Of a stretch of 64,000 nt of DNA, positions 10,019 through 20,085 are shown piece after piece (position 1 is the stretch's first letter; each line of letters starts with the position of its first letter). Both the position numbers and the translations under genes were made by a program. Source of the DNA: Diadophis punctatus similis (Eukaryota; Chordata; Lepidosauria; Squamata; Dipsadidae). The notes below the pieces were generated by a model. The model did no database searches. It was not told where the DNA came from and saw only the letters and a program-made list of their open reading frames with translations. Location of the stretch: NCBI GenBank assembly GCA_023053685.1, contig JALIGW010000002.1, positions 41,483,220 to 41,547,219 on the forward strand, in the 5' to 3' direction.

Positions 10019-11412
10019 GTTATTTGTTCAATGCAAATGCAGCCTTTCTATCCCAATGGATGTTTTGAAACACAATTTAAGAAAATAATAGGAACAGCAA
10101 GTCACCTGAAAATTGACAGGGAAAGACGAACCCATAGTGACACTGGAATCTAAATCTCAATTTGATTCAGGCCACTTAAGTCCACTGCAAGCATTTCTCT
10201 TTCAAAAGAAAATAGGAAGAAATCTGGGTCTTCCTGAAGCATTCATCCACGTATTAGGAAAAGTCACATGATAGTAAAAGAAAAAGTAACAGATGACAAC
10301 AATTATGCATTTTTAGTTTAATTTCTTTTCAGTTACAATTCAATGGAAAATGTGATGGTTTGCACTGTATTCCTTGAATGTATACCAAATTAGCATATCC
10401 AGCTATTTTTTTAAAAACTGATTTGGAATGACCTTGGTGTAGAATTGTAGCTTAATTGGGCTAATATGGTATTGTAGTGATGATGAAAAGTAAGAGAAGT
10501 TTTTTTAAACAAACAAACAGACAGACAGACTTGCATCTCCTTTTTTGTGCATCATCATTTCTCCTGCAAAAACTTTCAGTCTCCATGTTACTTTCAAAAC
10601 TGGTGCAGAAACATTTTCCTTTTCCAGACCTTGCCATTAAGAAGATCCCCCCCCCCAAACATATTGGGCAGGCAGTAGTTCAGGGAAGCCAATTCTCTGT
10701 CCAACAGCAGTAGACTGAGCAAAAGCAAACAATGCCAACTGCAAATGCTAGGATCCAATAGTCAGCATCTGACTTAGTATGTGGTGGTAGTAACAACAGG
10801 AGGTGCAGAATCCCAACTCAGGGATGAATTTAGAGAAGGGTGAAGAGAACAGCCCCAAGGAGGAGATGACAATTGCTGTGACAATCTTCTAGATTTGGAG
10901 ATTTCAGTGACTTTCAATGCTCTTGCCTTGCAATCAGGCTTGGAAACTATTGTCTGTTACCGTATACCTATCTCTCTGCAAGGATTTCTGTGATCAGAAG
11001 TGATTTGAAGTCCTGCCAATTTCAAAAGGAAAGTTGAACAGGTTCTTATAACTCACCTATCAGATTTATGGATTTAACTACTTAACACTGTCTGGGACAC
11101 ATTTTTTAATGTTGCTATTTTATTAGGGCTATAAGATCTGGGCTGCAAAAATCCAGGTGATACAAGCTGTCTGCTGCTGTGCAATGATGGATCAAATTTT
11201 TGCAACCCAGGTATGATATCTCTGAATTTCATAACTACTGTTTCTTTTCACACTTATTTTTTAATGCTATATAGACTGAAAACAATATACAAATGCATTT
11301 AGATGGCCCCACTCTATATTCTACAGTACCTATATTTCAGGAAGTAAGAATATACAGTACTTCCTGATTCTTTTCAATAACATATACAGATTAGTGATAG
11401 ATTATTTTCTAT
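10019..11412. other. Unassigned stretch
   Basis: Mostly AT-rich unique-looking sequence with a short (AAAC)(AGAC) run near 10508-10530 and a C9 run near 10650. No coding evidence. Confidence 0.45.
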
Positions 11413-11725
11413 ACAGGTAGTCCTTGCTTAACAACCATTTGTTTGGTGACTGAAGGTATGAAAGCATTGAAAAGAGTGACTTGTGTCCTGTCTTTGTACT
11501 AATGGCCATTACAGCATTCCATGATCTAACTATCGTGATTTGGGCACTTGGCAACATTAATGACAGTTGCAGCATCCCACAGTCATATAATAGCCATTTA
11601 TAAACTTCCCCAGTGGTTTCCAATAAGCAAAATCGATGGGCAAGTTGGCACTTGGTGGCAAGTCATGGTCACATGACATCTTGCTTAATGACCAAGAACT
11701 GCTGTCATAACTATGGCATGGGTCC
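11413..11725 (-). mobile_element. Non-autonomous DNA transposon (TAGTCCTYG family), part
   Basis: It begins ACAGGTAGTCCTTGCTTAAC, the terminal sequence of an abundant squamate short DNA element I recognise by its end and its TTGCAGCATCCC and CATGGTCACATGAC blocks. A copy of the opposite end is at 61446. The element seems to resume at about 12190 (CATGGTCATATGACTTAGTG), so the L2 piece between may be an insertion. No duplication was confirmed. Confidence 0.55.
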
Positions 11726-12182
11726 AGGCGACCTGAGGAACTGTCTCACATCAATGGCATTGGCCAGGCCCACTTGTTCGAGGGGAATAGGCATGTTGTG
11801 GACCCCATCAGTCAAGGAATTCTGGTTGGCAGAGGCCAAGAGAAGGGCCTTTTCTGCCAGGATTGTTACCCTCTGCAATATTGCCCCTCCAGTTGAGATT
11901 CACTCTGTTTTGACCATCCATAAGCGCCTTAAAACCTGGCTCTGTCAAATGGCCAGAGGTCCTGATAGCAACGTTCCATATTGGATGGGGTTAGTGGTCT
12001 AGAAAGAAGATTCCCATATCCACTCCATGGTATTCTGTTATTTTTAACTTATCTAATCTTTGTTCATTTTAATATTTAATATTTTAATATTTTGTAGTTT
12101 TGTTTTTATGATGTTTGTAAGCTGCCCAGAGTTTCTTGACAGTGAGATGAGTGGCATATAAATTTAACGAAGAAACAATAAA
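11726..12182 (+). mobile_element. L2-clade LINE 3' end
   Basis: The plus strand encodes a degraded RT tail (KRRAFSARIVTLCNIAPPVE then KRLKTWLCQMARGPDS). It is followed by the 3' end with GTAAGCTGCCCAGAG and GGCATATAAATTTAA and a short A-rich tail. The final motif is the typical L2 3' terminus in lizards and snakes. Open frame 11613-12002 covers the relic but begins in other sequence and is not a gene. Confidence 0.75.
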
Positions 12183-12189
12183 TGAATAA

Positions 12190-12262
12190 GTCAACATGGT
12201 CATATGACTTAGTGATGGAGTTGCCAGTCGTAATTAGGACTGTTAAACAATCGTCTGATTCA
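12190..12262 (-). mobile_element. Possible continuation of the 11413 transposon
   Basis: GTCATATGACTTAGTGATGG and TTAGGACTGTTAAACAATC resemble the same family's interior. The intervening L2 suggests interruption by insertion. Confidence 0.4.
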
Positions 12263-13970
12263 GCAGCCTGTTCTTTCCATCCAGAATCAGGAACAACAAA
12301 GAGGGTACTTGAAAAGAATGGTGCATTCTTTTCAGATATCCTTTTCTCAATGGACTTGATTTGTAATAACAAATAATTATTCTTTGTTTTTAATCTTTGT
12401 GTATTTGCATCAGGTAAAAAGACATCTCCAGTAGTCCTGCAGCTGCTGGCTCTGGTTGCTCAGCCAACAATCCTTAGTCTTGTAGCCCATTTGTCAACAG
12501 ATGTCCAGGAACGTCAGCACTTAGTGTGGTCTTTGTTGACCCATGTGATGAACAATCCAGTATGGGTTTCTACAAATTATATCTCACCATATTATTTGTC
12601 TAGCTCCTCTAATAAGACTTGTACAATATGGTTGAACCTCTGACATAACTCTCATCTTCCTCATATCATCTAAGACCCACAAACATGTCAACTCCTCACC
12701 GGGGAGTTGTAGAAGTAGCAGCAGCAGCAGCAGCAACACAAATCATAACCCAACACAAGGTATAAAGAGTGAATAATGGAGAGGATATATTTTCAGCAGA
12801 TTGATACGTCTTTTTTTCTTTCTTGTAGAATCTAAGTGTAAGATATCCACTGCCTAAAGGATTTTAGAAACTCTGGGGCATATGAAACATAATGAAAAAA
12901 TGTGCATGTTCTAATGCAGTTGTAGAGAACATATAAAAATACAGGCGGATGAGTAGAGTTGAAAAATGAGAATCTTGTACATGATTTTTATACAACAGGT
13001 AGCTTAACTTTGCATTTAAATGGCTCTACATGAGCTGCAATCATGCCATCTCAGCATGCCAGAATGGTTTTTTGGGGGGAGGGTTGAAGGTTCCCACTGC
13101 AAGACAATCATTCTGTACATATGGATGACTCTTCAGTGATGCCATCAATTCAACTGTATCGAATTCCCTGTAGCAGCAAATGTATTGCCCAGATAGGGCT
13201 ACTATATCTGAGAAAAAGTCTTCACATGTTCACCTTGAACAATGTTTACTGAGCTGAATTCCAGAACAAGGTTATTGTTCCTCAATCGTGATTTATAGTG
13301 TCTTCTGACTCTCGTTCAACTTTTGTTCTTGTGCTGATACAAGAGAAATGAGGCTGAGCTTTATATTGCCTCAGCAATGGCTGGGGATGTCATAAAGACA
13401 GTATAAGTTCCTAGTCAGGAAAAATACAAAGGCTGCTAGTTCAAAAGTAGCTCTGCCGACTTCTATGATCCCAGCTGTGTTTGAAAGTTGATGCTGTTTA
13501 TTTCTGGCCCAGCTTTAGTGTATATGAAACGGCAGTAAAAACTTGCCATTTCCCCATTTGTGGTTGTTCATGCTTCATGCTTCCTGGATCCTGGGCAAGG
13601 TGTTTTAATGTCCTTTTGAAGCCACAGGGAGGATTTCATTTTGTCTTGTTTTCAGAATCCAACCAGATAAATGCATGCAACATGAAATTAGGGTATGGAT
13701 GGAGGTGGTAGGAATGCGATCAATTTATTTTTATTTGTTTTCCCCCCTTATTTGGGATTCCTGCTGGTTCTTAGTATTTCAAAGTTTGCAAGGAAAAGGC
13801 AACTGTGTTCAAACAGTTTTTGATGGATTGGGGAATGGGTATGATGATGCCCTTAGAAACCCATGCCACTCCTTGATGCATGGCACTCTTCTGGCACAAG
13901 GTAAGGATGTGACTTAGGTGAGATGGTCGGCATATGTCAGAATTTTAATAAATAAACAAATAATAAAATA
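12263..13970. other. Unassigned stretch with short (CAG)n
   Basis: Nothing coding is supported. A short GCA/CAG run (about 6-7 units) is at 12717-12737. The remainder is unique-looking. Confidence 0.45.
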
Positions 13971-14958
13971 CCGTATTTTTCGGAGTATAAGACACACCTT
14001 TTTACCCTCAAAAAGAGGGTGAAAATTTGGGTGTGTCTTATACACCGAATGTAGCCCCACCCACCCAGCCACCCCCACACTTTGGCCTCTGCCTGCCAGC
14101 AATTTACCTCTTTGCAGCAAACAGAACAGAAACAGAAGCCTTATTAGGATAAGAAGAGATGATCTGCCTCCCGACCTACAGCTGACAGGCTTACAAGCCA
14201 CGTGGTAAAATGAAACTAACTACGGTGGCTGTAATGAGACAAAACGCTGGGAGATAAACTGCTGGCAATGTTACATTGCTGAAATTGCAAGAAAGTAAGC
14301 TACAGTTACTGTAGCCTAGAGATAGAGCTCTTGCCTCACAGTCAGGAGGTTGTGAGTTCTATCCTAGGTAGAGGCAGATTCTGTTAAAATGTTATTTTGT
14401 TAAATGTTTGTAGAGTGTTCAAATTATAAGACTTATTTTTTAAAGACTGCTTTATTATTGTTCTAGACAACTTAACAAAATGAAGAAGCTTTTTAAAATA
14501 AATTCTTGCTCTGAAGTGCTATTGTATCTTCTTTTAAATAGCAGAAAGCCTTCCAGAAAGCCACATTAATTTTAAAGATCTGTAAAAGTATAATCTGAAG
14601 TGTCCTGTTTTAGTATTAAGTATTAGTATTAAAATAAGGCAGCTGAATTAAACCCTGACTTAGTCATGTTTGGAGTAGATCTATTTAAATAATTGGGAGG
14701 ACTTAGTGTGATTACATTTAAGAAAACTTTCTGGGATTAATATACTGTCATAATGTACATTTCTCCAATTCTTTGCTATTTCTATGGGTCAAGCACACAT
14801 GCACAGAAATACACAGCAAACAGTGTATATCATCTGTGCTGTTTGCTGTTTGCTGTTTGGCAAATTGCTTGGAGGCAGAGGCCTTTTTTCCTTGTTTTCC
14901 TCCCCCAAAACTAAGGTGCGTCTTATACTTCAGTGCGTCTTATACTCTGAAAAATACA
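13971..14958. mobile_element. TA-flanked DNA transposon with long TIRs
   Basis: Left end CCGTATTTTTCGGAGTATAA and right end GTCTTATACTCTGAAAAATA are inverted repeats flanked by TA on both sides. The inverted similarity extends inward: CCTCTGCCTGCCAGCAATTT near 14075 matches the inverted GCAAATTGCTTGGAGGCAGAGG near 14860. TA duplication and this layout suggest a Tc1/mariner-like non-autonomous element. A superfamily cannot be assigned from the ends alone. There is no transposase ORF. A tRNA-headed SINE lies inside. Confidence 0.72.
14312..14392 (+). mobile_element. tRNA-headed SINE fragment (CR1-tail family)
   Basis: CCTAGAGATAGAGCTCTTGC (A-box region) and GGTTGTGAGTTCTATCCTAG (B-box region) match the copy inside DIRS-A at 19519. 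The CR1-like tail is missing here. Nested in the TA-flanked transposon. Confidence 0.65.
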
Positions 14959-15044
14959 TAAATTATGCTCAGACAAAATCATACCAATATTATAAAAACT
15001 GATTGAGAGAAAAAGTTGGGTTTATTTCAGGTAAGTTATATAGC

Positions 15045-15300
15045 CACTGAGAGCGAGCTTAGTGCAGTGGTTAAGGCATCAGGATAGAAACAGGAATTAT
15101 GGGAGTTATAGTTCACCTTGGGCAAAAAGCCAGCTACTGTAGGTAACCTTGGGCCAGTCACTTTCTCTCAGCCCTGGGAAGGAAGCAATGGCAAAACATT
15201 TCTGAAAAATCTTTCCAGGAAAACTGCAGTGACTTGTCCAAGCAATCTTCAATATTTGGACACAATTGGATGGAAGAAAAATACACAGCCACTAGTACGT
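15045..15300 (+). mobile_element. tRNA-derived SINE (GGTTAAGGC head)
   Basis: AGTGCAGTGGTTAAGGCATC is a tRNA-like head, followed by AAAGCCAGCTACTG and ACCTTGGGCCAGTCACTTTC. The same order of blocks occurs at 22.9 kb, 59.9 kb and, inverted, at 55.8-56.0 kb. Diverged, with an apparently rearranged middle. The family name is not assigned. Confidence 0.65.
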
Positions 15301-15683
15301 TAATTTTTTTTAAATATAAGAATTAAGATTTTAAAAAAGCATTGTTGAAATGTCAGGGTGGCTGCTCCTCCATGTTTCATTTGTCACAAAAGTTGTCAAA
15401 AGACAGAAACAAGTATTATATGTCTCCACACAACACATGTCTAAATTATCGTTTTGACCTATGACATGTTTTTAAGCGCTGCATGCCTTGATATTTGTGG
15501 TAATCCTCTGGATTTCATATCAGTTTACCTTTATGTAAACTATGATTAACCTAAGGAAAACACCAATTTTCACTTTCCCCAATTTTTAGTATTAGCCTGA
15601 GAATTGTTTTTTAAAGTTAGCACTTACATTTGGATGCATCATAGTATCATTTTGTTTTGTTTTAATTTCTGTCTGATGCACAC
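15301..15683. other. Unassigned stretch before DIRS-A
   Basis: AT-rich sequence, nothing recognised. Confidence 0.45.
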
Positions 15684-15694
15684 TTCTCCATAGT

Positions 15695-15800
15695 GGGTGG
15701 AGCCAGCCTCCAAGAATGGATTAAACATGCCCTCTAGCCAATCAGGACCGAGTTTTCAAAAGTATAAATAGAACCCTCTTGCCTTGGCACCCCCTCTTTT
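15695..15800 (+). repeat. DIRS-A left inverted terminal repeat
   Basis: It pairs with 21430-21535 over 106 bp with three mismatches. It carries an inward TATA box (AAGTATAAATAG near 15760) and a CCAAT box (TAGCCAATCAGG near 15739), a plausible element promoter. Confidence 0.95.
15739..15770 (+). promoter_or_regulatory. DIRS-A CCAAT/TATA promoter
   Basis: CCAATCAGG followed about 20 bp later by TATAAATAG inside the left ITR, reading into the element. The same boxes appear on the minus strand in the right ITR. Confidence 0.6.
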
Positions 15801-16453
15801 TTCCTCAGTCCTTAGCCAAAAAGGACAGTGCTTAAACCCATTCTTCGATTTCTCCACCAACTACTGAATTTCTACTACTTCCTGTGAGTTATTGCTTCAT
15901 TGATTCTTACTTGACAGCTGTCACTCAGAGACTCTTCAATCGTGTCAGCTTACTGGGCATTGCCCCATTGGGCCTTGTCCCTAGCTGGGGGTTGGGACTC
16001 CCCAGGGAGGAGATTACCCTTAACAGTTGCACATCTGTTGTGTACTGGGGTTTTCTCACCTTAATCAACCAGTCAAATAATTGCAGCCTTGTCTTGCCTG
16101 TCAGGGAGGGAGGTACTCCAGATCGTGATCTTCAGCCACAGAAGCCCTGCGTTCCCCTCCAATCAGCTTGAGTTTGTCTCCTATAAGCCAAACTAGCGTT
16201 CTCCTCCATTCGGCTTGAGTTTGTCTCCTATAAGCCAAACTAGTTCTTAATTGACTTTTGGAGCCGACATCGGCCGTGATCGATCGAGCAGCGTCGGAAA
16301 AGGGCGCTAGCAATTTCACAGCTTGCCTTGCATCGGGAGAGAGGCTCGGCAAGGCAAACTGACAGGCAGACTTCAAATCATCTTCGCTCAGATCGGCTGC
16401 TTCCTTGCCTCAGAGCCTGCCTTTGACCCCTGCTGCTCCATAGTTCAGCCAGA

Positions 16454-16770
16454 ATGGCTGACAAAGGCCATAAGCAGGGGAAGGCAAAGCAGAAGACCCC
16501 CAGGGTCACCCCCGCTGAGGACATTTGCCAGGGGGGGAATTAGAAACTATGAGCCCTGCCAGGGACAGGGACAGGTCACCTCTACGCCCATCCTCCCCTT
16601 CTGAACGCTCCAAGTCATCCAGCACAGCTGTTTTTTTGCTCTGTCTTGTGCCTGCTCACAGAGGAAGCTGGCAATCTGGGTGCTGCTTCCTGAGGGCTTG
16701 TTCCCTCTTTTTGTTTGGAACTTCAGAAATCAGTCAGTCTGCTCCAGGAGACCCAGAAAACTGAGAGTTA
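16454..16770 (+). pseudogene. DIRS-A gag N-terminal remnant
   Basis: ATG at 16454 opens a Lys/Gln-rich start (MADKGHKQGKAKQK) that ends at TAG 16541 just after a G7 run. A second frame then continues SPARDRDRSPL and SERSKSSS, matching the Arg/Ser-rich style of the DIRS-B gag start. A length change in the G run probably caused the break. Beyond about 16770 no gag can be followed. DIRS-B gag is 548 residues, so most of this gene is gone. Confidence 0.6.
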
Positions 16771-17079
16771 GTGGCTAGGCCTTAGCAGACTCCTTTCTCC
16801 TCAGGAGACAGTCAGCAAGTTTAGGAGTGCCTCGTGGGTGGCCACCATTTTGAATTACACAGGACCGCCCACTTCAAAAAAAATTTTCTTTTTTCTTTTG
16901 AGGCCTCCTTTATTTAACTTGCCTTCTGTGCAATGGGTGACAAGAGCCAGCAATCTGGCAAGGCTCCTTTGATCCAAGGCCCTGTCTGTACCTGTCTCTA
17001 GTGCCTGGGCCGTATGCTTCCATTTGAGCTTCTCTGCATTGATCTGCTTGTCTTCAGCCAGGTAAGTATGCAGGCAGCT

Positions 17080-17355
17080 TTGAGAGTGCCAGTGGCCATC
17101 TTGAAGCCTCCCACAGGGTGGCAGCCATTTTGATTGCCCTCAGAATTGAAGGCACTAAGGGCGTGGCCATTTTGTTTCAAATACCAAAAGTGGGCAGAGA
17201 CCATTTTGAAGCCACATCAAGGGCGGTGGCCATTTTGGATGCCCTTTCTTGCCAGTGGCCATTTTTAAGGCCTAATAAGGGCAGTGGCCATGTTGAAAGA
17301 CCAACTAAGGGCAACTGCCATCTTGTTGGCCTCATTTAAGGGCGGTGGCCATTTT
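17080..17355. repeat. Degenerate tandem array of GTGGCCATTTT
   Basis: About nine copies of a GGGCAGTGGCCATTTT-like core spaced roughly 25-40 bp, each followed by GA(A)GCC or GGATGCC-type spacers. The unit is imperfect. The core resembles a YY1 site (CCAT followed by TTT/CTT). It lies between the gag remnant and the RT of DIRS-A, where gag would be expected. Confidence 0.7.
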
Positions 17356-18094
17356 AAGTGACTGTTTGGACCTACTAATTTACCAAGGCCTTTCTGAGAC
17401 CTACCTTGTTGGCAGAGGCCTTAAATAAATATGGATACTGTTATTCTAATTGAGCTGACAAAAATTCAGACTAGCTGTCTGTAGGTCTGCCTCAGGAGTA
17501 CCTGTTAAAGCATGTTCAGGTATTCATATATCACAATAACAAGCTAAACATATCAACTTAGAATGAAGATTCTATCTATATTTTAGAAATGGCTTGAACA
17601 AGGGCTTTCAGCAGAATTTAGAAGTAGTAAGTTACAGATCTCACATAAAAGGAACAAATGAGCCTAGTGAGTAACTCCAGTAACAGTTTAAAACCAAGCT
17701 TTTTTTTTCTGGAGTCTGTGAGCCCAGCATAACTGGAACTATATACAATGTATATAACTATATACAAACTATCAAATTTTTTCTGTATTTGAAAATATCA
17801 GTCTCTCATGAACTGAACTTTAAGACAAAGACAACAGGATTTGTAAATTGGAGTTAATTTTTAAAATGATGCCTTTTACAAAGAAAATTACCCTATCCAG
17901 AGTACTCTACCCTACTCATTCCTACAAAGCATCCCCCAGGGAGGGGGACCTAGTGGACGGGAGTTCCCTGGATGCCAGGGAATTCTCATTAGCTCACTCT
18001 GGCATTTGGAACCAGACAGCTCCATTCACAAGCCAAAATCAACCTGCTGCTCAATCATCATCAACTCAAGCGGCTGTCTAAGCCAGGTCAATGG
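17356..18094. other. DIRS-A centre, poorly preserved
   Basis: AT-rich from 17400 to 17850, then a more GC-rich end. The 17848-18081 frame ends SQNQPAAQSSSTQAAV, which could be a gag C-terminal relic by position and Gln/Ser richness. This is inference only. Confidence 0.35.
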
Positions 18095-18348
18095 GGTCCA
18101 CCTCCAGATGGACGCTTGCTAGGTGGAGCTGCCTTGGAGCTGCCTAAGGTTTTTGCCCTGAAGAAGGACTTGTGTCCCTCAGCAGCCTTGTGCCTCTCTG
18201 AGACCCTAGCAGTCTTGGGGGGAGGAGGAGAGTTTCTGGTCAGTGGTGACCTGTCCCTTGCCTCAGTCAGTGTGCCAGGGGCTGACTCCCCATTAGGGTC
18301 TTCTGTGGGACGTGGCTTATGTGATTTTGCCTTACCCTTTCCCGATCT
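18095..18348 (-). pseudogene. Inverted gag fragment inside DIRS-A
   Basis: The minus strand (18405 to 18088) reads GKGKAKSHKPRP, EARDRSPLTRNSPPPP and ERHKAAEGHK, the Lys/Arg/Ser-rich start of a DIRS gag. At DNA level, CACAAGGCTGCTGAG is identical to DIRS-B gag at 35158-35172, and AGGGACAGGTCACC is identical to the sense gag remnant at 16569-16582. This piece therefore points opposite to the rest of DIRS-A. The plus-strand frame running through it (18116 on) is only a chance extension of the RT frame. Confidence 0.8.
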
Positions 18349-19518
18349 ACCTTCGGGCGGGTGGAGAGCCATTCTTGATTTAAAACGCCTCAATAAATAT
18401 GTCATCTACAACAAATTCAAGATGCACACCCTGCAATCAATTCTAGCGGTCATTAGGCAAGGTTACTTTCTCGCCTCAATTGACCTTTCGGAGGCTTACC
18501 TCCACATCCCAATCAATTCATCTCACCGCCAATACCTCCGGTTTTGCCATGCAGTGGTGCATTACGAATATTTGGCGTTGCCCTTCGGCCTGTCTTCAGC
18601 ACCTAGGGTGTTGACCAAGGTATTGGCCGCCTTGACCGCCCACCTGCGGGCTATTCCCGTGCGTGTCCAGTGCTACCTGGATGACATTCTCATCCAGTCT
18701 TTCTCTCTGTCCCAGGCAGAGCAGGACACCCAGGTAGTCCTTAACTTTCTTGGGCACCACGGGTTCCTAGTCAACATGGGAAAAAGCCAATTGTCACCTT
18801 CTACCAGGATGACTCACTTGGGGGCCATCATTGACTCTCTGGAGTGCAGGGTGTACCTATCTCAGGAGCAGAGAGACAGCCTATCGGATTTAGTCCAGCG
18901 TGTTCTGGCCCAAACAAGGGTTCCCCTGAACCAGCTTTCCTCCCTCCTGGGGAAGATGATATCAGCCATTCACATCACTCCATGGGCTCACCTGCATTCC
19001 AGAGACCTCCAATGGTTTCTTCTCCCTTTCCAGCGATCCGGTCGCAGTGATTCCCCAACCAGGGTCCAGCTCCCGACAGGAGTCCGGAAATCCCTCAGAT
19101 GGTGGTCTTCAGCCACTCTCACCAAAGGCACCGGCTTCCTGGAACCACGGAGGCTGACTCTGACCACGGATGCCAGCACCACAGGTTGAGGGGCCCACAT
19201 CGAGTCCCAGGTTGCCCAGGGCACTTGGTCCAGTGCCGAGCAGAGCCTCCCCATCAACCTGTTAGAACTGAGGGCAGTCAGGTTGGCCCTAGCTCACTTC
19301 CAGGGCCGTCTGTCGGGCAGTCATATGCTTGTCTTGACAGACAATGTAACAACGAAGGCCCATATCAATTGCCAGGGCGGGACCATGTCCAAGGCCCTCA
19401 TGGCCGAGGCAATGACACTGGGGCTCTGGGCAGAGCGGCATCTGCAGTCCATCGCAGCAGAACACATCTCCGGGGTGAGCAACACAACCGCAGACTGGCT
19501 CAGCCGGAACTCCATCGG
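18349..19518 (+). pseudogene. DIRS-A reverse transcriptase / RNase H
   Basis: RT starts abruptly at GGWRAILDLKRLNKYV, missing about 100 N-terminal residues compared with DIRS-B. It keeps SIDLSEAYLHIPI (first catalytic Asp), ALPFGLSSAP and CYLDDILIQS (YLDD at 18674-18685). RNase H follows with TTDAS, but the next Trp codon is TGA at 19187-19189. The frame then continues with NLLELRAV, LTDNVTTKAH and EHISGVSNTTADWLS, all expected RNase H blocks. A SINE interrupts the gene at 19519. No functional protein is possible. Confidence 0.92.
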
Positions 19519-19654
19519 CCTAGAGGTAGAGCTCTTGCCTCACAATCAGGAGGTTGTGAGTTCAATCCTAGATAGAGTCAGATGTAGGGTCTCCTGCTTG
19601 GGCAGGGGGTTGGACTAGATGACCTGTAAGGTCCCTTCCAACTCTGTTAATCTG
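19519..19654 (+). mobile_element. tRNA-headed SINE with CR1 tail, inside DIRS-A
   Basis: The head CCTAGAGGTAGAGCTCTTGC and B-box region GGTTGTGAGTTCAATCCTAG are tRNA-like. The tail GGGTTGGACTAGATGACCTG then GGTCCCTTCCAACTCTG equals the 3' end of CR1 LINEs. Such tail sharing indicates mobilisation by CR1. The flanks match DIRS coding sequence on both sides, so the insertion is clear. No target duplication is evident, as is common for CR1. Confidence 0.88.
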
Positions 19655-20085
19655 ACCCGGCGGAGGGGTCTCTTCATCCGGATATCTTCCAGCAGCTGGT
19701 CGGTCGGTTCGGTCTGCCAGTCATGGACCTCTTCGTCACCCTGGAGAATGCCAGGTTGCCCAGGTTCGTCACCAGGTTCCGGACACAGGGGGCAGCGGAC
19801 ACAGACACTCTTCAATGCGACTGGCCGCAAGGGCTACTATATGCATTCCCTCCCCTCCCCTTGATCCCCAAGGTCATCCGGAGGGTCCTGCAGCTGAGAG
19901 CGGAGGTGCTCCTTCTAGCTTCCCACTGGCCCAGATGGGCCTGGTTCGCGGACCTTATGTCCCTGTCTGTGTCACCTCCTTGGCGGATCCCGCCGACAGA
20001 GTGGTCTCTTGCCCAGGGGTCAGTCCACCATCCAGAGCTGCATTGGCTACAACTGACCGCCTGGCACTTGAGCTGCTCACTCTGA
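19655..20085 (+). pseudogene. DIRS-A methyltransferase-like domain
   Basis: After the SINE, a new frame carries HPDIFQQLVGRFG, MDLFVTLENARLPRF, GLLYAFPPLPLIPKVIRR and LLASHWPRWAWFADL. This is the domain following RNase H in DIRS elements, usually compared with phage/Dam-type adenine methyltransferases. It lines up with DIRS-B 38070-38488 and overlaps the recombinase frame, as normal for the group. Confidence 0.8.
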
